The notes under the pieces are model-generated. The model was not told the origin of the DNA, ran no database searches, and worked only from the letters and a program-made list of their open reading frames with translations. From Amnimonas aquatica (GTDB lineage: Bacteria; Pseudomonadota; Gammaproteobacteria; Pseudomonadales; Moraxellaceae), in the NCBI RefSeq assembly GCF_002943415.1, contig NZ_PTQZ01000128.1, positions 1 through 5,307 on the forward strand: a stretch of DNA of 5,307 nucleotides, given 5' to 3'. Positions within the stretch are counted from its first letter, which is position 1, and every line of letters starts with the position of its first letter. Position numbers and translations under genes: made by a program. This document shows positions 1 to 5,307 of the stretch, one piece after another.

Positions 1-596
1 AGCAGCTGCCAGCCTCGAAAAGGCAAGTAGTAGAAGGCTTCCGAAGGGTAGCGATCCTGCAACTGCAGATACAGGCCAAGACTGACCAGCAGCGTACCCA
101 ATGCCAGTGGCCACCAATATGCCGGCCGCAGGAAAAATATCAGCGGCCACAGGAAATAGAACTGCTCCTCGATACCCAGCGACCATATGTGCAACAGGGG
201 CTTCAGCTCTGCCTCACCCGCGAAATAGCCGGTCTGCTCCGCCAGAACCATGTTCCCCGCGAAGAAAATGCCGCCAAGCACCTGGGCAAAGAAATCCCTG
301 GCTTCATCACGCGCCAAGAAAAACCATGACGCAATGGCACAAGCCATATAAACGGCAAACGCGGGCGGCAGCAGTCGCCACGCGCGCCGTAGATAGAAGC
401 CTCGAAGATCAACCTGACCCCGGGTCTCTGCCTGCGCCCTCAGCAGGCGGGTAATGACGAACCCGGAAATCACGAAGAAAACATCGACACCCAGATAGCC
501 ACTGGGCAACCAGTCCAGTTCAGCGTGATAGACAACGACAGACAGGACCGCCAGGGCACGCAGAGCCTGGATATCCGCACGCATGCGATTGCTCAT
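1..596 (-). CDS. OafA/acyltransferase-3 family membrane acyltransferase (partial, C-terminal part beyond window)
   Basis: This is the first 198 codons of an integral-membrane O-acyltransferase, open to the window edge. Known members move acetyl or other acyl groups onto sugars of O-antigen, exopolysaccharide, peptidoglycan or small molecules. Visible family marks are R13 and H24 in an R-X10-H arrangement (RALAVLSVVVYH), GYLGVDVFFVISGF at residues 33-46, the basic patch FYLRRAWRLLP at 67-77, and the hallmark HIWSLGIEEQFYFLWP at 136-151. Hydrophobic stretches near 12-24, 36-49, 78-94, 144-157 and 160-178 fit a multi-spanning protein; the family usually has about ten helices in 350-650 residues, so more than half is missing. 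ATG at 596 lies 5 bp after the dcd stop and has no clear Shine-Dalgarno; ATG at 584 (MRADIQALRAL) is an equally plausible start. GC is about 57%, well below its neighbours, hinting at transfer. The acyl acceptor cannot be told. Confidence 0.9.
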   Translation of the reverse strand, partial: MSNRMRADIQALRALAVLSVVVYHAELDWLPSGYLGVDVFFVISGFVITRLLRAQAETRGQVDLRGFYLRRAWRLLPPAFAVYMACAIASWFFLARDEARDFFAQVLGGIFFAGNMVLAEQTGYFAGEAELKPLLHIWSLGIEEQFYFLWPLIFFLRPAYWWPLALGTLLVSLGLYLQLQDRYPSEAFYYLPFRGWQL

Positions 597-601
597 GTGA
601 A

Positions 602-1168
602 TCAGGTCTTGGGCAGCGTGACGCCGGTCTGGCCCTGGTACTTGCCGCCGCGGTCCTTGTACGAGGTCGCGCAGATCTCGTCGCTCTCGAAGAACAGCAT
701 CTGCGCCACGCCCTCGTTGGCGTAGATCTTGGCCGGCAGGTTGGTGGTGTTGGAGAACTCCAGCGTCACATGGCCCTCCCACTCCGGCTCCAGCGGCGTG
801 ACGTTGACGATGATGCCGCAGCGGGCGTAGGTCGACTTGCCCAGGCAGACCACCAGCGTCGAGCGCGGAATGCGGAAGTACTCCACCGTGCGCGCCAGCG
901 CGAAGCTGTTGGGCGGAATGATGCAGACATCGGAAGTGACATCGACGAAGTTCTTCTCGTCGAAGTTCTTCGGATCCACGATGGTGGAGTTGATGTTGGT
1001 GAAGATCTTGAATTCGTTGGCACAACGCACGTCGTAGCCGTAGCTGGAAGTGCCGTAGGACACGATCTTCTGGCCGCCGGCATGGCGCACCTGTCCGGGC
1101 TCGAACGGCTCGATCATGCCGTGCTGCTCGGCCATGCGACGGATCCAGTGGTCGGACTTGATGCTCAT
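602..1168 (-). CDS. dcd: dCTP deaminase (Dcd)
   Basis: Cytosolic enzyme that deaminates dCTP to dUTP, the main route to dUMP for thymidylate synthesis in many Gram-negative bacteria. The 188-residue product has the usual length of the Pseudomonas-type protein and reads as its close relative. Visible marks are SSYGYDVRC (41-49), [13 protein letters not shown] (80-92), the active-site segment GKSTYARCG (110-118), [12 protein letters not shown] (127-138), and the C-terminal lid [10 protein letters not shown] (171-180), which closes over the nucleotide in this family. By alignment with E. coli Dcd (S111, R115, E138) the catalytic residues are S112, R116 and E137. A proposed bifunctional dCTP deaminase/dUTPase is less likely, since the sequence follows the monofunctional proteobacterial form. 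The start at 1168 gives the family N-terminus [12 protein letters not shown] and has GAGAG 7 nt upstream (1180-1176). The frame stays open further upstream into mrp, but that extension is not Dcd-like. Probably cotranscribed with mrp. Confidence 0.97.
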   Translation of the reverse strand: MSIKSDHWIRRMAEQHGMIEPFEPGQVRHAGGQKIVSYGTSSYGYDVRCANEFKIFTNINSTIVDPKNFDEKNFVDVTSDVCIIPPNSFALARTVEYFRIPRSTLVVCLGKSTYARCGIIVNVTPLEPEWEGHVTLEFSNTTNLPAKIYANEGVAQMLFFESDEICATSYKDRGGKYQGQTGVTLPKT

Positions 1169-1208
1169 GCGGATGCTCTCGGAAACGGGTCGGCCGGTGG
1201 CCGGATGA
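1169..1208 (-). other. mrp–dcd spacer with a small GC hairpin
   Basis: This 40-nt gap lies between the mrp stop and the dcd start. A perfect 5-bp stem with a 3-nt loop (CGGCC/GGCCG, 1191-1203) sits just after mrp, followed by the dcd ribosome binding site GAGAG at 1180-1176. No T-run follows the stem, so it is not an intrinsic terminator. The two genes most likely share a transcript, and the stem may be chance in such GC-rich sequence. Confidence 0.35.
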
Positions 1209-2303
1209 TCAATGGGTAGGCTGCAGGGGAATGCGAGTATCCGCGACACGCTCGCCGAGCGCCAGTCGCGCCGCCGTGCGGCGCGCCATCTCGCGGTAGT
1301 GCGCGGCCAACTCGCCGTCCGGCTCGGCCGCCACGGTGGGCAGGCCGCTGTCGGCCTGCTCGCGGATGCGCCGGTCCAGCGGCAGCTGGCCCAGCAGCGC
1401 GGTCTGGTACTGCGCAGCCATGCGCGCACCGCCGCCCTCGCCGAAGATGTGTTCGGTGTGGCCGCAGTTCGAGCAGATGTGCTGCGCCATGTTCTCCACC
1501 ACGCCGAGCACGTTGATATCGACCTTGCGGAACATCTCCACGCCCTTCTTGGCATCCAGCGTGGCGATATCCTGCGGCGTGGTGACGATGACCGCGCCCG
1601 CCACCGGCACGCGCTGGGCCAGCGTGAGCTGGATGTCGCCGGTGCCCGGCGGCATGTCCACCACCAGGTAGTCCAGCGACGACCAGCGCGTCTGCGTCAC
1701 CAGCTGGATGAGCGCGCCGGTGGCCTTGGGCCCGCGCCAGACCACCGGCGTGTCGCCCTGCAGCAGGAAGCCGATCGACATGACCTCGATGCCGTGTGCC
1801 TGGTGCGGCACGAACCAGGCGTCATCCACCGTGTCGGGATACTTGCCGTTGCCGATGCCTAGCATGACCGGCTGGCTGGGGCCGTAGATGTCGGCGTCGA
1901 GGATGCCCACCTTCGCGCCTTCGCGCGCCAGCGCCAGCGCCAGGTTCACCGCCGTGGTCGACTTGCCGACACCGCCCTTGCCCGACGCCACCACGATCAC
2001 GTTGCGCGCCAGCGTCAGCGGCTGCACCTCGCCCTGCGGCTTGATGCGCGGCACCGCGAACGACCAGCGGATGTGCACGTCACGGGCACCGGCCTCGCGC
2101 AGCGCCAGCGTCAGCGCCGGGCCGAAGGCCTGATCGGGCTCGGCGTGCGGGTACGGCAGCTCGATGTGCAGGAAGACCCGGGCATCGTCGGTGACGCGGG
2201 TGTCGGCGGCCACCGCCAGCAGGGCGTAGCTGGCATCGGGCCCGAGATAGGGGTCGCTGTGGGCGACGAGCACGGCATCGACGCCGGCACGGGTGATGGT
2301 CAT
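1209..2303 (-). CDS. mrp: Mrp/ApbC-type iron-sulfur cluster carrier ATPase
   Basis: Cytosolic P-loop ATPase of the Mrp/NBP35 family; ApbC/Mrp proteins bind a labile [4Fe-4S] cluster as dimers and pass it to apo-proteins. The 364-residue product is close to the usual length (E. coli Mrp about 370). Residues 1-85 form a MIP18/DUF59-like N-terminal domain ([14 protein letters not shown] near 16-29). The ATPase follows: deviant Walker [11 protein letters not shown] at 107-116 with signature K109 and P-loop K114, [10 protein letters not shown] at 136-145, and Walker B-like [13 protein letters not shown] at 211-223. C277 and C280 form the CXXC that bridges the cluster across the dimer. ATG at 2303 has GAGGA 8 nt upstream (2316-2312). 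MinD and ParA share the Walker motif, but the CXXC and PPGTGD segment mark the Mrp branch. It is divergent from metG and first in a leftward unit with dcd, an order recalled from Pseudomonas. Confidence 0.96.
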   Translation of the reverse strand: MTITRAGVDAVLVAHSDPYLGPDASYALLAVAADTRVTDDARVFLHIELPYPHAEPDQAFGPALTLALREAGARDVHIRWSFAVPRIKPQGEVQPLTLARNVIVVASGKGGVGKSTTAVNLALALAREGAKVGILDADIYGPSQPVMLGIGNGKYPDTVDDAWFVPHQAHGIEVMSIGFLLQGDTPVVWRGPKATGALIQLVTQTRWSSLDYLVVDMPPGTGDIQLTLAQRVPVAGAVIVTTPQDIATLDAKKGVEMFRKVDINVLGVVENMAQHICSNCGHTEHIFGEGGGARMAAQYQTALLGQLPLDRRIREQADSGLPTVAAEPDGELAAHYREMARRTAARLALGERVADTRIPLQPTH

Positions 2304-2311
2304 GGCGATGA

Positions 2312-2316
2312 TCCTC
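2312..2316 (-). promoter_or_regulatory. Ribosome binding site of mrp
   Basis: GAGGA on the minus strand lies 8 nt upstream of the ATG at 2303. It is the best Shine-Dalgarno match of the leftward unit and supports this start. Confidence 0.7.
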
Positions 2317-2329
2317 GGAAGAGGCCGTT

Positions 2330-2359
2330 ATGCTACCGGGCGGACGCCGGCAATGCGAT
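2330..2359 (-). promoter_or_regulatory. Weak candidate promoter for mrp
   Basis: On the minus strand TAGCAT (2335-2330, 4/6 to TATAAT, with the key A2 and T6 kept) stands 18 bp from ATCGCA (2359-2354, 3/6 to TTGACA). It would give a leader of about 20 nt that still includes the GAGGA site. The match is poor and could be chance. Confidence 0.2.
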
Positions 2360-2411
2360 ACCGGGTGCCACGACGGCCGGCCCTGCCGACACCCGCCACG
2401 GGCACGTCGCG

Positions 2412-2440
2412 GCCACAGCCAGACGGGGCAGTGCTATGAT
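2412..2440 (+). promoter_or_regulatory. Candidate sigma-70 promoter of metG (extended -10)
   Basis: TATGAT at 2435-2440 matches TATAAT in 5 of 6 positions and carries the TGN extension (TGC at 2432-2434). A 17-bp spacer separates it from GCCACA (2412-2417), a weak -35 (3/6 to TTGACA), as is common when the extended -10 is present. Transcription would start near 2447, giving a leader of about 29 nt before the metG ATG. This placement also excludes the upstream in-frame ATG at 2440, which overlaps the -10. Confidence 0.55.
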
Positions 2441-2475
2441 TGCCGTTTTCCGTTTACGCCGACCGATACGCCACC

Positions 2476-4602
2476 ATGACCCGTCGCCTGCTCGTCACCA
2501 GCGCCCTGCCCTACGCCAACGGCCCCATCCACCTCGGACACTTGGTGGAGTACATCCAGACCGATATCTGGGTGCGCTTCCAGCGCGCCCGCGGCCACGA
2601 AGCGCACTATGTCTGCGCCGATGACGCCCACGGCACCGCGATCATGCTCAAGGCCGAGCAGAACGGCCTCGCGCCGGAGCAGCAGATCGCCAACGTCAAG
2701 GCCGAGCACGAGCGTGACTTCGCCGGTTTCGGCATCCGCTTCGACAACTATCACTCCACGCACTCGGACGAGAACCGCGCGCTCTCGCAGCAGATCTACA
2801 CCCGCCTGCGCGACGGCCTGCCCGGCGCAGATGCCGGTTCGCTGCGGGCCGGCGGCCATATCGCCACGCGTCCGGTGCGCCAGCTCTTCGACCCGGAAAA
2901 GGGCCTGTTCCTGGCCGACCGCTTCATCAAGGGCGACTGCCCGAAGTGCGACGCGCCCGACCAGTACGGCGATTCCTGCGAGGTCTGCAGCGCCACCTAC
3001 GCGCCGACCGAGCTGAAGAACCCACGTTCGACCATCTCCGGCGCCACGCCGGTGGAGAAGGAGTCGCTGCACTATTTCTTCCGCCTGCCGCACTTCGAGG
3101 CCATGCTCAAGGACTGGACGCGCAGCGGCGCCCTGCAGGAAGAGGTCGCCAACAAGCTCGCCGAGTGGTTCGAGGCCGGCCTGGCCGACTGGGACATCTC
3201 CCGCGACGCGCCCTACTTCGGCTTCGAGATTCCGGATGCGCCGGGCAAGTACTTCTATGTCTGGCTGGATGCGCCGATCGGCTACATGGCCAGCTTCCGC
3301 AACCTCTGCGACCGCGCCGGCATCGACTTCGACGCGTACTGGCGCGAGGACAGCGAGGCCGAGCTGTACCACTTCATCGGCAAGGACATCGTGTACTTCC
3401 ACGCCCTGTTCTGGCCGGCCATGCTCGAAGGCGCGGGCTACCGCAAGCCCTCCGGCGTGTTCGCGCACGGCTTCCTGACCGTGAACGGCCAGAAGATGTC
3501 GAAATCGCGCGGCACCTTCATCATGGCGCAGACCTACCTGCAGCACCTGAACCCGGAATACCTGCGCTACTACTTCGCCGCCAAGCTCTCCGGCCGAGTC
3601 GAGGACATCGACCTCAACCTGGAGGACTTCACCCAGCGCGTGAACTCGGATCTGGTCGGCAAAGTGGTCAACATCGCCAGCCGCTGCGCCGGCTTCATCA
3701 GCAAGCGCTTTGACGGCCAGCTCGACGCCGACTGCGCCGAGCCGGGCCTGCTGGCCGAGTTCATCGCTGCCGGCGACAGCATCGCCGCTCACTACGAGGC
3801 GCGCGACTTCGGCCGCGCCATCCGCGAGATCATGGCGCTGGCCGACCGTGCCAACCAGTACATCGACGAGAAGAAGCCCTGGGCACTGGCCAAGGTCGAG
3901 GGCAAGGACGCCGAGGTGCAGGCCGTGTGCTCGGTCGGCCTCAACCTGTTCCGCCAGCTCATGACCTACCTGGCGCCGGTGCTGCCGGCCATGGCCGAGG
4001 CCTCGGCCGGCTTCCTCAACATCCCCGGCTTCGCCTGGGAAGACCGCCGCAGCCTGCTGCTGGGCCAGCGCATCCAGCCCTTCCAGGCACTCATGACGCG
4101 CGTCGACCCGGTCGCCGTGGAAGCCATGGTGGGCGCCTCGAAGGACTCGCTGACCAACGCCCAGCCGGTCGCCGCGCAGGCCGCCGGCAAGGCGGATGGC
4201 AAAGCCGCCACCGACAAGGCAGTCGCCGCGAAGCCTGCCGCCGACAAGGCAGCCGCGACCGGTGACACGCCGGCGGTCATCGGCATCGAGGACTTCGCGA
4301 AAGTCGACCTGCGCGTGGCGCGCATCGTCAGCGCCGAGCATGTGGAGGGCGCCGACAAGCTGCTGCGCCTGCAGCTCGACCTCGGCGACGAGACCCGCCA
4401 GGTGTTCTCCGGCATCAAGAGCGCCTACCCCGACCCGCAGGTGCTGGTCGGCCGCCTGACCGTCATGGTCGCCAACCTGGCGCCGCGCAAGATGAAGTTC
4501 GGCATGAGCGAGGGCATGGTGCTGGCCGCAGGCCCGGGCGGCAGCGACATTTTCCTGCTCACGCCGGATGCCGGCGCGCAGCCCGGCATGGCCGTGAAGT
4601 GA
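2476..4602 (+). CDS. metG: Methionyl-tRNA synthetase (MetG) with C-terminal tRNA-binding domain
   Basis: Cytosolic class I synthetase that charges initiator and elongator tRNA-Met with methionine, using ATP. In the 708-residue product (E. coli about 677) the Rossmann domain opens with [19 protein letters not shown] (19-22) being the HIGH motif. The connective domain has one zinc knuckle, C155/C158 and C168/C171, as in E. coli. [12 protein letters not shown] is at 239-250, [10 protein letters not shown] at 261-270 and the KMSKS loop at 340-344. An anticodon-binding helical domain follows (about 380-550), with N390, R403 and W469 in conserved segments. An Ala/Lys linker (about 555-600) joins an EMAP-II/Trbp111-like tRNA-binding domain (about 603-708, [10 protein letters not shown] to the C-terminus), which dimerises the enzyme. 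The extra length lies in the linker and in a roughly 12-residue insertion at 114-126. ATG at 2476 gives the family start [16 protein letters not shown]; no clear Shine-Dalgarno precedes it. Likely cotranscribed with the downstream esterase. Confidence 0.98.
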   Translation: MTRRLLVTSALPYANGPIHLGHLVEYIQTDIWVRFQRARGHEAHYVCADDAHGTAIMLKAEQNGLAPEQQIANVKAEHERDFAGFGIRFDNYHSTHSDENRALSQQIYTRLRDGLPGADAGSLRAGGHIATRPVRQLFDPEKGLFLADRFIKGDCPKCDAPDQYGDSCEVCSATYAPTELKNPRSTISGATPVEKESLHYFFRLPHFEAMLKDWTRSGALQEEVANKLAEWFEAGLADWDISRDAPYFGFEIPDAPGKYFYVWLDAPIGYMASFRNLCDRAGIDFDAYWREDSEAELYHFIGKDIVYFHALFWPAMLEGAGYRKPSGVFAHGFLTVNGQKMSKSRGTFIMAQTYLQHLNPEYLRYYFAAKLSGRVEDIDLNLEDFTQRVNSDLVGKVVNIASRCAGFISKRFDGQLDADCAEPGLLAEFIAAGDSIAAHYEARDFGRAIREIMALADRANQYIDEKKPWALAKVEGKDAEVQAVCSVGLNLFRQLMTYLAPVLPAMAEASAGFLNIPGFAWEDRRSLLLGQRIQPFQALMTRVDPVAVEAMVGASKDSLTNAQPVAAQAAGKADGKAATDKAVAAKPAADKAAATGDTPAVIGIEDFAKVDLRVARIVSAEHVEGADKLLRLQLDLGDETRQVFSGIKSAYPDPQVLVGRLTVMVANLAPRKMKFGMSEGMVLAAGPGGSDIFLLTPDAGAQPGMAVK
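4201..4260 (+). repeat. Two-copy 30-bp imperfect tandem repeat in the metG linker
   Basis: Two adjacent 30-bp units (4201-4230 and 4231-4260) encode the 10-residue units [10 protein letters not shown] and [10 protein letters not shown] of MetG (576-595). Both contain CCGACAAGGCAG in the same place (4211-4222 and 4241-4252). It looks like a diverged tandem duplication in a flexible, low-complexity interdomain linker. Confidence 0.6.
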
Positions 4603-4605
4603 GGA
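4601..4605 (+). promoter_or_regulatory. Ribosome binding site of the esterase, overlapping the metG stop
   Basis: GAGGA overlaps the last two bases of the metG TGA (4600-4602) and ends 4 nt before the esterase ATG at 4610. The spacing is slightly short but the match is good. The overlap suggests translational coupling to metG. Confidence 0.65.
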
Positions 4606-4609
4606 CGAC

Positions 4610-5278
4610 ATGACGCAGACCCTGCCCCTGATCGAGCGCGAGACCGCGCCCGCCCCGACGCTGACGGTGATCTGGCTGCACGGCCTCGGCGCCGACGGCA
4701 ACGACTTCGTGCCGATCATTCCCGAGCTGAAACTGCCGGCGGACGCCGCCGTGCGCTTCATCTTCCCCACCGCGCCGCAGATTCCGGTGACCATCAACGG
4801 CGGCTACGTGATGCCGGCCTGGTACGACATCCTGTCGCTCGACGGCGCCAGCCGCCAGGTCGATGACGCCGGCATCCGCGCCACCCGCGAGGCCATCCGC
4901 GCGCTGATCGCGCGCGAGCAGGCGCGCGGCACGCCAGCGGAGCGCATCGTGCTCGCCGGCTTCTCGCAGGGCGGCGCCATGGCCTACACCATCGGCCTCA
5001 CGCATCCGGAGCGGCTGGCCGGCATCATCGCGCTGTCGTGCTACCTGCCGGCGCCGGACCTGCTGCGCGACGAGCTCAGCGAGACCAACCGCACGCTGCC
5101 GGTGTTCGCCGCCCACGGCCGTTTCGACGACATTGTGCCGGTCGCCCTCGGCGAGCAGGCGCGCGACAGCGTGGCCGCGCTCGGCGCCGACCTGACCTGG
5201 CACGACTACGGCATGCCGCATTCGGTCTGCCTGGAGGAGATCGAAGCGATCGGGGAGTGGCTGACAGCGCGGCTGTGA
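4610..5278 (+). CDS. Carboxylesterase / phospholipase family alpha/beta hydrolase
   Basis: Serine hydrolase of the small carboxylesterase/acyl-protein thioesterase family (Pseudomonas fluorescens carboxylesterase II and human APT1 are relatives). Members hydrolyse short- to medium-chain esters; the natural substrate is unknown. The 222-residue length is typical. Visible marks are the oxyanion-side motif WLHGLGADGND (22-32), FPTAP (52-56), MPAWYDI (68-74), the nucleophile elbow GFSQGG (117-122) with S119, HGRFDDIVP (169-177) with D173, and GMPHSVC (201-207) with H204. By alignment S119-D173-H204 is a complete catalytic triad, so the enzyme should be active. There is no signal peptide or lipobox, so it is probably cytosolic. 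The ATG lies 7 bp after metG with its ribosome binding site on the metG stop, so it should be the second gene of a metG operon. A dienelactone hydrolase is less likely, as those usually use Cys as nucleophile. Confidence 0.94.
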   Translation: MTQTLPLIERETAPAPTLTVIWLHGLGADGNDFVPIIPELKLPADAAVRFIFPTAPQIPVTINGGYVMPAWYDILSLDGASRQVDDAGIRATREAIRALIAREQARGTPAERIVLAGFSQGGAMAYTIGLTHPERLAGIIALSCYLPAPDLLRDELSETNRTLPVFAAHGRFDDIVPVALGEQARDSVAALGADLTWHDYGMPHSVCLEEIEAIGEWLTARL

Positions 5279-5307
5279 GCCGGCCATATACCCACTGTCA
5301 GCATACG
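5279..5307. other. Downstream flank of the esterase
   Basis: These 29 bases hold no gene. A short stem CGGCT-GTG-AGCCG (5270-5282) spans the esterase stop codon, and CTGACAG (5261-5267) is inverted as CTGTCAG (5295-5301). There is no T-run, so no intrinsic terminator can be called before the window ends. Confidence 0.4.

Larger units (their letters stand above)
2304..2475. other. Divergent mrp/metG intergenic region
   Basis: This 172-bp region separates the two divergent transcription units and should carry both promoters. It holds an extended -10 element for metG (2432-2440), a much weaker promoter candidate for mrp near 2330-2359, and the mrp ribosome binding site. Two copies of TACCGGG (2334-2340 and 2359-2365), each preceded by ATGC with 0 or 2 bases between, lie on the mrp side. 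I see no T-box, riboswitch-like structure, small ORF or RNA gene. Confidence 0.7.

Noticed and set aside
101..454. A plus-strand open frame of 117 codons opposite the acyltransferase
   Set aside because: Its translation is Pro/Arg/Ala-rich with no family resemblance, while the minus strand gives a continuous OafA-type protein with several hallmark motifs.
1169..1555. An upstream extension of dcd that would overlap mrp and add 129 residues
   Set aside because: The extension reads as Arg/Ala/Ser-rich out-of-frame mrp sequence. The Dcd family N-terminus begins at the ATG at 1168, which has its own GAGAG site.
1212..1862. A plus-strand open frame antisense to mrp (216 codons)
   Set aside because: Arg/His/Ala-rich shadow of the mrp coding strand with no recognisable motif.
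2440..2478. Upstream in-frame ATG at 2440 as the metG start
   Set aside because: It overlaps the likely -10 element, has no ribosome binding site, and would add 12 residues not typical of the MetG N-terminus.
2434..4797. A 787-codon open frame on the minus strand across all of metG and into the esterase
   Set aside because: It lies antisense to two clearly recognised genes and its translation is rich in Gly, Ala, Val, His and Arg, with no domain I recognise. Long antisense frames without stops are expected in DNA of about 70% GC.
4559..5287. A minus-strand open frame opposite the esterase (242 codons)
   Set aside because: Antisense shadow; the plus strand encodes a protein with an intact catalytic triad and a proper ribosome binding site.
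5261..5301. Inverted repeat CTGACAG/CTGTCAG with an inner CGGCT/AGCCG stem around the esterase stop
   Set aside because: It resembles a terminator hairpin in position, but the outer arms are 27 nt apart, the inner stem includes coding sequence, and no T-run follows in the visible bases.

Overview
This 5.3-kb window is a housekeeping segment from a high-GC proteobacterium, most likely a gammaproteobacterium. The Dcd and MetG proteins read like the Pseudomonas/E. coli-type enzymes. The order dcd–mrp(apbC) facing away from metG is, from memory, the arrangement found in Pseudomonas, and the divergent mrp/metG pair also occurs in E. coli. GC is about 70% in hand-counted parts of metG, which points to a high-GC lineage, but the genus cannot be fixed from the sequence alone.

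Layout. Positions 1-596 (minus) hold the N-terminal part of an integral-membrane acyltransferase of the OafA/acyltransferase-3 family, cut off by the window edge. Five bases upstream of it on the same strand is dcd (602-1168, dCTP deaminase). Forty bases upstream of dcd is mrp/apbC (1209-2303, Fe-S cluster carrier ATPase). A 172-bp intergenic region (2304-2475) separates this leftward mrp-dcd-acyltransferase unit from a rightward unit. The rightward unit is metG (2476-4602, methionyl-tRNA synthetase with C-terminal tRNA-binding domain) followed after 7 bp by an alpha/beta-hydrolase carboxylesterase (4610-5278). The last 29 bases hold no gene.

How the genes relate. Dcd feeds dUMP/dTTP synthesis, Mrp delivers Fe-S clusters and MetG charges initiator and elongator tRNA-Met. 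They share a conserved neighbourhood, not a pathway. The esterase is tightly coupled to metG, with its Shine-Dalgarno sequence over the metG stop codon. The acyltransferase sits in the least typical sequence: GC falls to about 57% there, so it looks like the edge of an accessory or recently acquired segment outside the window.

I found no convincing undescribed system, CRISPR array, mobile element, tRNA or rRNA. The points worth a second look are modest: the GC step at the dcd/acyltransferase border, a roughly 12-residue insertion and a repeat-containing Ala/Lys linker in MetG, a metG leader without a clear ribosome binding site, and the metG-esterase coupling.
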